A DNA stretch of 64,000 nt, taken from positions 147,056-211,055 of the forward strand of contig JAICBP010000083.1 in assembly GCA_021766785.1 (NCBI GenBank), given 5' to 3'. How positions within the stretch are numbered: position 1 is the first letter of the stretch; each line of letters begins with the position of its first letter. The stretch is from Sulfurimonas sp. endosymbiont of Alviniconcha boucheti. Lineage in GTDB: Bacteria; Campylobacterota; Campylobacteria; Campylobacterales; Sulfurimonadaceae. A program made the position numbers and the translations under genes. The notes beneath the pieces are model-generated. The model saw only the letters and a list, made by a program, of their open reading frames with translations. It searched no databases and was not told the origin of the DNA. Shown piece by piece: positions 60,060 to 64,000 of the stretch.

Positions 60060-61436
60060 ATGAAAAAAGTTTTGTATAGTTTTGTATTAAGTAGTGTTTT
60101 TCTGATTATGATAGGTTGTGACTCAAAGTATCATAATGGTTCAGATGATGAAGATCCAAAACGAGCAAATATAGTATCTAAATTAATAAAAGCTAAGATA
60201 CCAACTCTAGTAGTTCTGATGAACTGGAATGATTATAGTGAAACTGATCCTCAAATTTGGTATAATAAAATATTTAATTTTGAAGAAAACTCTGTTAATA
60301 GATGGTATAAAGATAGCACAAATGGAAATGTAGAATTTGTACCTATTCGTGAAAACTCTGGTACTCCTAATGATGGTGTAATTATTGTTAATATGGGAAA
60401 GAAGAATCCAGGAAGTGATTCAAGTGCTGATTTCACAAAGGAGGCACAATGGAGAGATACTTATATACGTAGAGCAATTTATAACTCTGAAGTTGTAAAT
60501 AATGTGAATTTTGCTTCACTAGATCTTGATCACAATGGAAATATAAGTCGAAGAGAGTTGCAAATTATATTTATAGTTGCAGGTGGAGAAGAAGCATATG
60601 GAGATGCTCCAGATAAGTCAATATGGGCACATTCCTGGTCCTTTAATAGAGATGCTCCACATATAGATGGCGTAGATTTGATGAAAGATACGGGAAATAG
60701 TGTAACATCTGGAAGCTATAGCAGATTTGGTGCAATACATGCCATTGATATGGAGTATCACCATAAAGCAACAATTGGAATAATAGTTCATGAATTAGGG
60801 CACTCTTTGCTTGACTTAGAAGATTACTATTCTCTTTCAAATACAAATGGGTCTGGCTTAGGGTATTATGATGTTATGAGTTCAGGTGAATGGGCTAGAA
60901 AAGATAGTGATATATTTGATGGAGAAACGCCAGTACAGTTTAGTGCTTACAATAAAATTGATGCTGCAATAAATACCAATATTGCTCTTGTTAATTCACC
61001 ACAAATAGTAACTATAAAGTGTAGCTCAAATGAATTTATAAAACTTCCTACTAAGAGTGAACACGAGTACTTTTTGCTAGAGTGTCGCGATACTACTAGA
61101 GAAGATTCAGATAGAGCATTTAATCATCTTGACCATACATTTACAGACAATATGTTGTTCGCATTAGTCTATCAAGTAGATACAAATAAACCAAACAATT
61201 ATGAGGGTGGACCTCAAACATCAAGTCATCATTATAAGGTTAGAATAATAGAGAATGATGAGAGTTACTCTCTTGCTAATTATAAGGTGACAGTTGATTT
61301 TGGTGATGCTTATACAGTAGGCAATAAAATTGGTAAGAATAAACTTATCTCATATACTAAGGATATAGGCTACAATGTAGAAGTGCTAAGTGCAGACTAC
61401 TCACAAAGAACAATGAGTTTTAAAATTTCACAATAG
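60060..61436 (+). CDS. M6-type metalloprotease, lipoprotein
   Basis: Lipobox SSVFLIMIGC; zinc motif IIVHELGHSLLDLEDYY; YDVMSSGEWA Met-turn region; internal EF-hand-like DLDHNGNISRREL. Confidence 0.85.
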   Translation: MKKVLYSFVLSSVFLIMIGCDSKYHNGSDDEDPKRANIVSKLIKAKIPTLVVLMNWNDYSETDPQIWYNKIFNFEENSVNRWYKDSTNGNVEFVPIRENSGTPNDGVIIVNMGKKNPGSDSSADFTKEAQWRDTYIRRAIYNSEVVNNVNFASLDLDHNGNISRRELQIIFIVAGGEEAYGDAPDKSIWAHSWSFNRDAPHIDGVDLMKDTGNSVTSGSYSRFGAIHAIDMEYHHKATIGIIVHELGHSLLDLEDYYSLSNTNGSGLGYYDVMSSGEWARKDSDIFDGETPVQFSAYNKIDAAINTNIALVNSPQIVTIKCSSNEFIKLPTKSEHEYFLLECRDTTREDSDRAFNHLDHTFTDNMLFALVYQVDTNKPNNYEGGPQTSSHHYKVRIIENDESYSLANYKVTVDFGDAYTVGNKIGKNKLISYTKDIGYNVEVLSADYSQRTMSFKISQ

Positions 61437-61444
61437 GAAAAATA

Positions 61445-61831
61445 ATGAAAAGAGTCATACAATTTTTTATACTTATGATATTAGCTACTCCAACTGTATA
61501 TGCATCTTATGCAAGAGGTGGAGTACATACATATAGACAAGCAGATGGATCAACATTTCAAGCGACACTTCATGGTGATAGTACATTTCACTGGATGGAG
61601 AGTAATGGTAAAGTGATACTCTACAATTCACAAGATAAAAACTACTATAATGCAGAAGTTACTTCCGATGGAAAGTTTGTTATGGGCAAACAAAAAGTGG
61701 GGACACGGGCAAGAAGAACAAGAGCCCTTCATGTAAATAAAAATGTTGCTACACAAACACAAGAGAGTAAACAAAGGGAAGCATTAAGAAATCTTCAAAG
61801 AGAAGCAAGAAAAGGAAGCCATCCTCTATAA
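61445..61831 (+). CDS. Secreted propeptide-like protein resembling the N-terminal domain of M6 proteases
   Basis: Signal peptide MKRVIQFFILMILATPTVYA; HTYRQADGSTFQATLHGDSTFHWMESNGKVILYNSQDKNYYNAEV. Confidence 0.7.
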   Translation: MKRVIQFFILMILATPTVYASYARGGVHTYRQADGSTFQATLHGDSTFHWMESNGKVILYNSQDKNYYNAEVTSDGKFVMGKQKVGTRARRTRALHVNKNVATQTQESKQREALRNLQREARKGSHPL

Positions 61832-63459
61832 TGGATTACACACTTCTTTATGTTATAGTAGCTCTTGGTATCTCTATCGTACTTAATATTTTACTCAAAA
61901 AAATAGGTATATCTCAAATTGTAGGTTATATTTTTACTGGAACTATTATAGTCTATGCATTTGATCTTCGTTCAGCTGTACATTCGCATGAGTTGGAGCT
62001 TTTAGGTGAATTTGGTATTGTTTTTTTAATGTTTACTATAGGACTAGAGATCTCATTAGCAAAGATGGGAAATATGAGGCAAGAGATCTTTGGCAATGGA
62101 TTTTTACAGGTTGGACTTACTACCATTGTTGTTTATCTTGGGGCATACTATCTTTTTGGCTTAGATGCAAAGTCTGCTATTATTGTAGCATTTGCATTTT
62201 CTCTCTCTTCAACTGCTGTTGTACTCTCTTATCTGAAAAGTTCCAAAGAGATTTATACCCCTTATGGGCAGAAAGCAACTGGTATTCTTATCTTTCAAGA
62301 TATTGCAGTAATTCCTATCCTTATTTTGATTGGGTTTTTAAGTAGTGAAGCAGATGAGAGTATCTATGTTATTATCGGGGATACTATTCTTTCTGCTGTT
62401 GTTGCTGTTGGTCTGCTTTTTGTTGTAGGGAAGCGTGTTGTGACTTGGCTACTGCATTTTTCGGCTTCTTCAGAACTTGAAGAACTCTTTATGGGTTCTG
62501 TACTGTTTATAGTCGTTGGAGCATCCCTTTTTGCATCTTTTATGGGATTTACTTACTCACTTGGAGCATTTATAGCAGGGATGATTATCGCTGAAACACG
62601 TTACCATCATAAGGTAGAGTCAGAAATTGCCCCATTTAAAGATATTCTTCTTGGAACATTTTTTGTAACTGTGGGTATGAAAGTTGATATTGAAATATTT
62701 ATAGAAAATATAGATATGATTATAGAGGTATTTCTTCTTGTACTTACTATAAAAACACTTCTTATCTTTTGCATACTTAAGTTTTCACAGAGTAGTGCTA
62801 CTTCACTGAAAACAGCACTCTCCTTATCTCAAGTAGGAGAGTTTTCTTTTGTTATTTTTGCTGTTGCTTCGGCAGGAAATATTTTAGATGATTCTCTTGT
62901 CTCTCTATTTGTTTTGGTAGTTATACTCTCTATGGTAATTACTCCATTTTTTATTACTCGTATAAATGAATTTACACAGAGGCTTGTCAAAGAGAGTGAT
63001 ATTATCACAGATATGTCACGACTGAAGGCATGTGAAAATCATGTTATTGTTTGTGGTTATAGTGTTGTTGGAAAGTTTGTTGCAAAATACTTAGAAGAGT
63101 TCGATGCTCCCTACATTGTAGTAGATAATTCAAATAAGCATGTAAAAGAAGCTCTTGAAAATAATATAGAAGCCTATCTTGGAGATGCTTCAAAAGTAGC
63201 TATTTTAAATGCTCTCAATATAGAAAAAGCATCTGCTATAATAGTAACACTAGATAATATTGATAAAAAACGATTAATTTGTGAAAGTATATTAAAACAC
63301 TCAAAAAATGCGAATGTTGTAGTTAAAGTAGTCTCTTTAGAAGAGAAGCAAAAGCTTGCAGACTTAGATATTACTGTTATCGTTGATGGGAAAGTGGAAG
63401 TGGCTCGTGTATTAGTGGAGCGTATGCTCTCTTGCCAACTCTATAAACATAAAGAGTAA
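61831..63459 (+). CDS. CPA2 cation/proton antiporter with TrkA-N domain (Kef-type)
   Basis: Multi-TM ORF, LLGEFGIVFLMFTIGLEISLAKM, C-terminal NHVIVCGYSVVGKFVAKYLEE. Confidence 0.92.
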   Translation: MDYTLLYVIVALGISIVLNILLKKIGISQIVGYIFTGTIIVYAFDLRSAVHSHELELLGEFGIVFLMFTIGLEISLAKMGNMRQEIFGNGFLQVGLTTIVVYLGAYYLFGLDAKSAIIVAFAFSLSSTAVVLSYLKSSKEIYTPYGQKATGILIFQDIAVIPILILIGFLSSEADESIYVIIGDTILSAVVAVGLLFVVGKRVVTWLLHFSASSELEELFMGSVLFIVVGASLFASFMGFTYSLGAFIAGMIIAETRYHHKVESEIAPFKDILLGTFFVTVGMKVDIEIFIENIDMIIEVFLLVLTIKTLLIFCILKFSQSSATSLKTALSLSQVGEFSFVIFAVASAGNILDDSLVSLFVLVVILSMVITPFFITRINEFTQRLVKESDIITDMSRLKACENHVIVCGYSVVGKFVAKYLEEFDAPYIVVDNSNKHVKEALENNIEAYLGDASKVAILNALNIEKASAIIVTLDNIDKKRLICESILKHSKNANVVVKVVSLEEKQKLADLDITVIVDGKVEVARVLVERMLSCQLYKHKE

Positions 63460-64000
63460 TTAATTTCCTCTACTCCCTGGTTTGATAGCTTCACTACCAT
63501 TTTTACAGAGTGGACATGTATCTGGTGCATACATCTCAAAAGTAAAGTCAGCAAGTGCAAAAAATGGAATATCTTGTGGGAGTTTACAGTTAGATTTTGT
63601 TGTAATATCAGAGTGTGCACGTTTACAAAAACCACGGTTAGCAAGTGCCGCGACACCTACGATAGTTCCACCAAGTTCCTTTACAACTGCCGCTGCTTCC
63701 ATAGCAGAGCCACCAGTTGTAATGATATCTTCACACATAAGAACCTTTTCACCTTGTGCAACTTCAAAGCCACGTCTGATACTCATTACACCATTTACAC
63801 GTTCTGCAAAGATAAAACGTACATCAAGAGCAGTAGCAAGAGCAAAACCAGCGATAAGACCACCAAGTGCAGGAGCACAAACCGTGTCTATCTTTAAACC
63901 ACTATCCTTGATCTGCTTTGCAAGTGATTCGGCTAAAAGCTTTGCTGTCTTTGGATCTTCTAAAACCTTTGCAGATTGAAGATAAAATTGGGAGTGGTTA
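63460..64000 (-). CDS. pyrE: Orotate phosphoribosyltransferase (truncated by window edge)
   Basis: Frame continues through [47 protein letters not shown]...[18 protein letters not shown] (PRPP loop). Confidence 0.9.
   Translation of the reverse strand, partial: NHSQFYLQSAKVLEDPKTAKLLAESLAKQIKDSGLKIDTVCAPALGGLIAGFALATALDVRFIFAERVNGVMSIRRGFEVAQGEKVLMCEDIITTGGSAMEAAAVVKELGGTIVGVAALANRGFCKRAHSDITTKSNCKLPQDIPFFALADFTFEMYAPDTCPLCKNGSEAIKPGSRGN

Overview
Near-origin chromosomal window, AT-rich, consistent with a Campylobacterota (Sulfurimonas/Sulfurovum-like) bacterium; this is judged from gene content and order, with no search run. Housekeeping blocks: thyX, pcm, nrdB, typA, cca-like, galU, hisF, rlmN, purB, nrdA, fliW, pgi, ruvC, dnaA, dnaN, gyrB, rsmA, RNase J, folE, fliI, recJ, pyrG, pyrE. 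They surround a polysaccharide/amino-sugar island at about 32.2-51.6 kb. oriC is supported in the dnaA-dnaN gap (DnaA boxes, CTA-CTA-CTA-CTT trios, AT-rich tract), with another inverted box pair upstream of dnaA. Main candidates for something new: (1) a two-gene ion-driven motor (8315-9545). A signal peptide plus ComEA-like helix-hairpin-helix domain is fused in frame to a minimal MotA/TolQ/ExbB-like channel, followed by a MotB/ZorB-like OmpA protein. The fusion is missed by the ORF track because its only good start is ATT. (2) An over-represented octamer AAACGCCA/TGGCGTTT, used in all reading frames and nearly absent from the polysaccharide island. (3) An origin-like DnaA-box/AT-rich/parS cluster 13 kb from dnaA. 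(4) An M6-type metalloprotease whose propeptide-like domain appears to be encoded by a separate downstream gene. No rRNA, tRNA or CRISPR was recognised. All counts and motif positions were read by eye and need recomputation.
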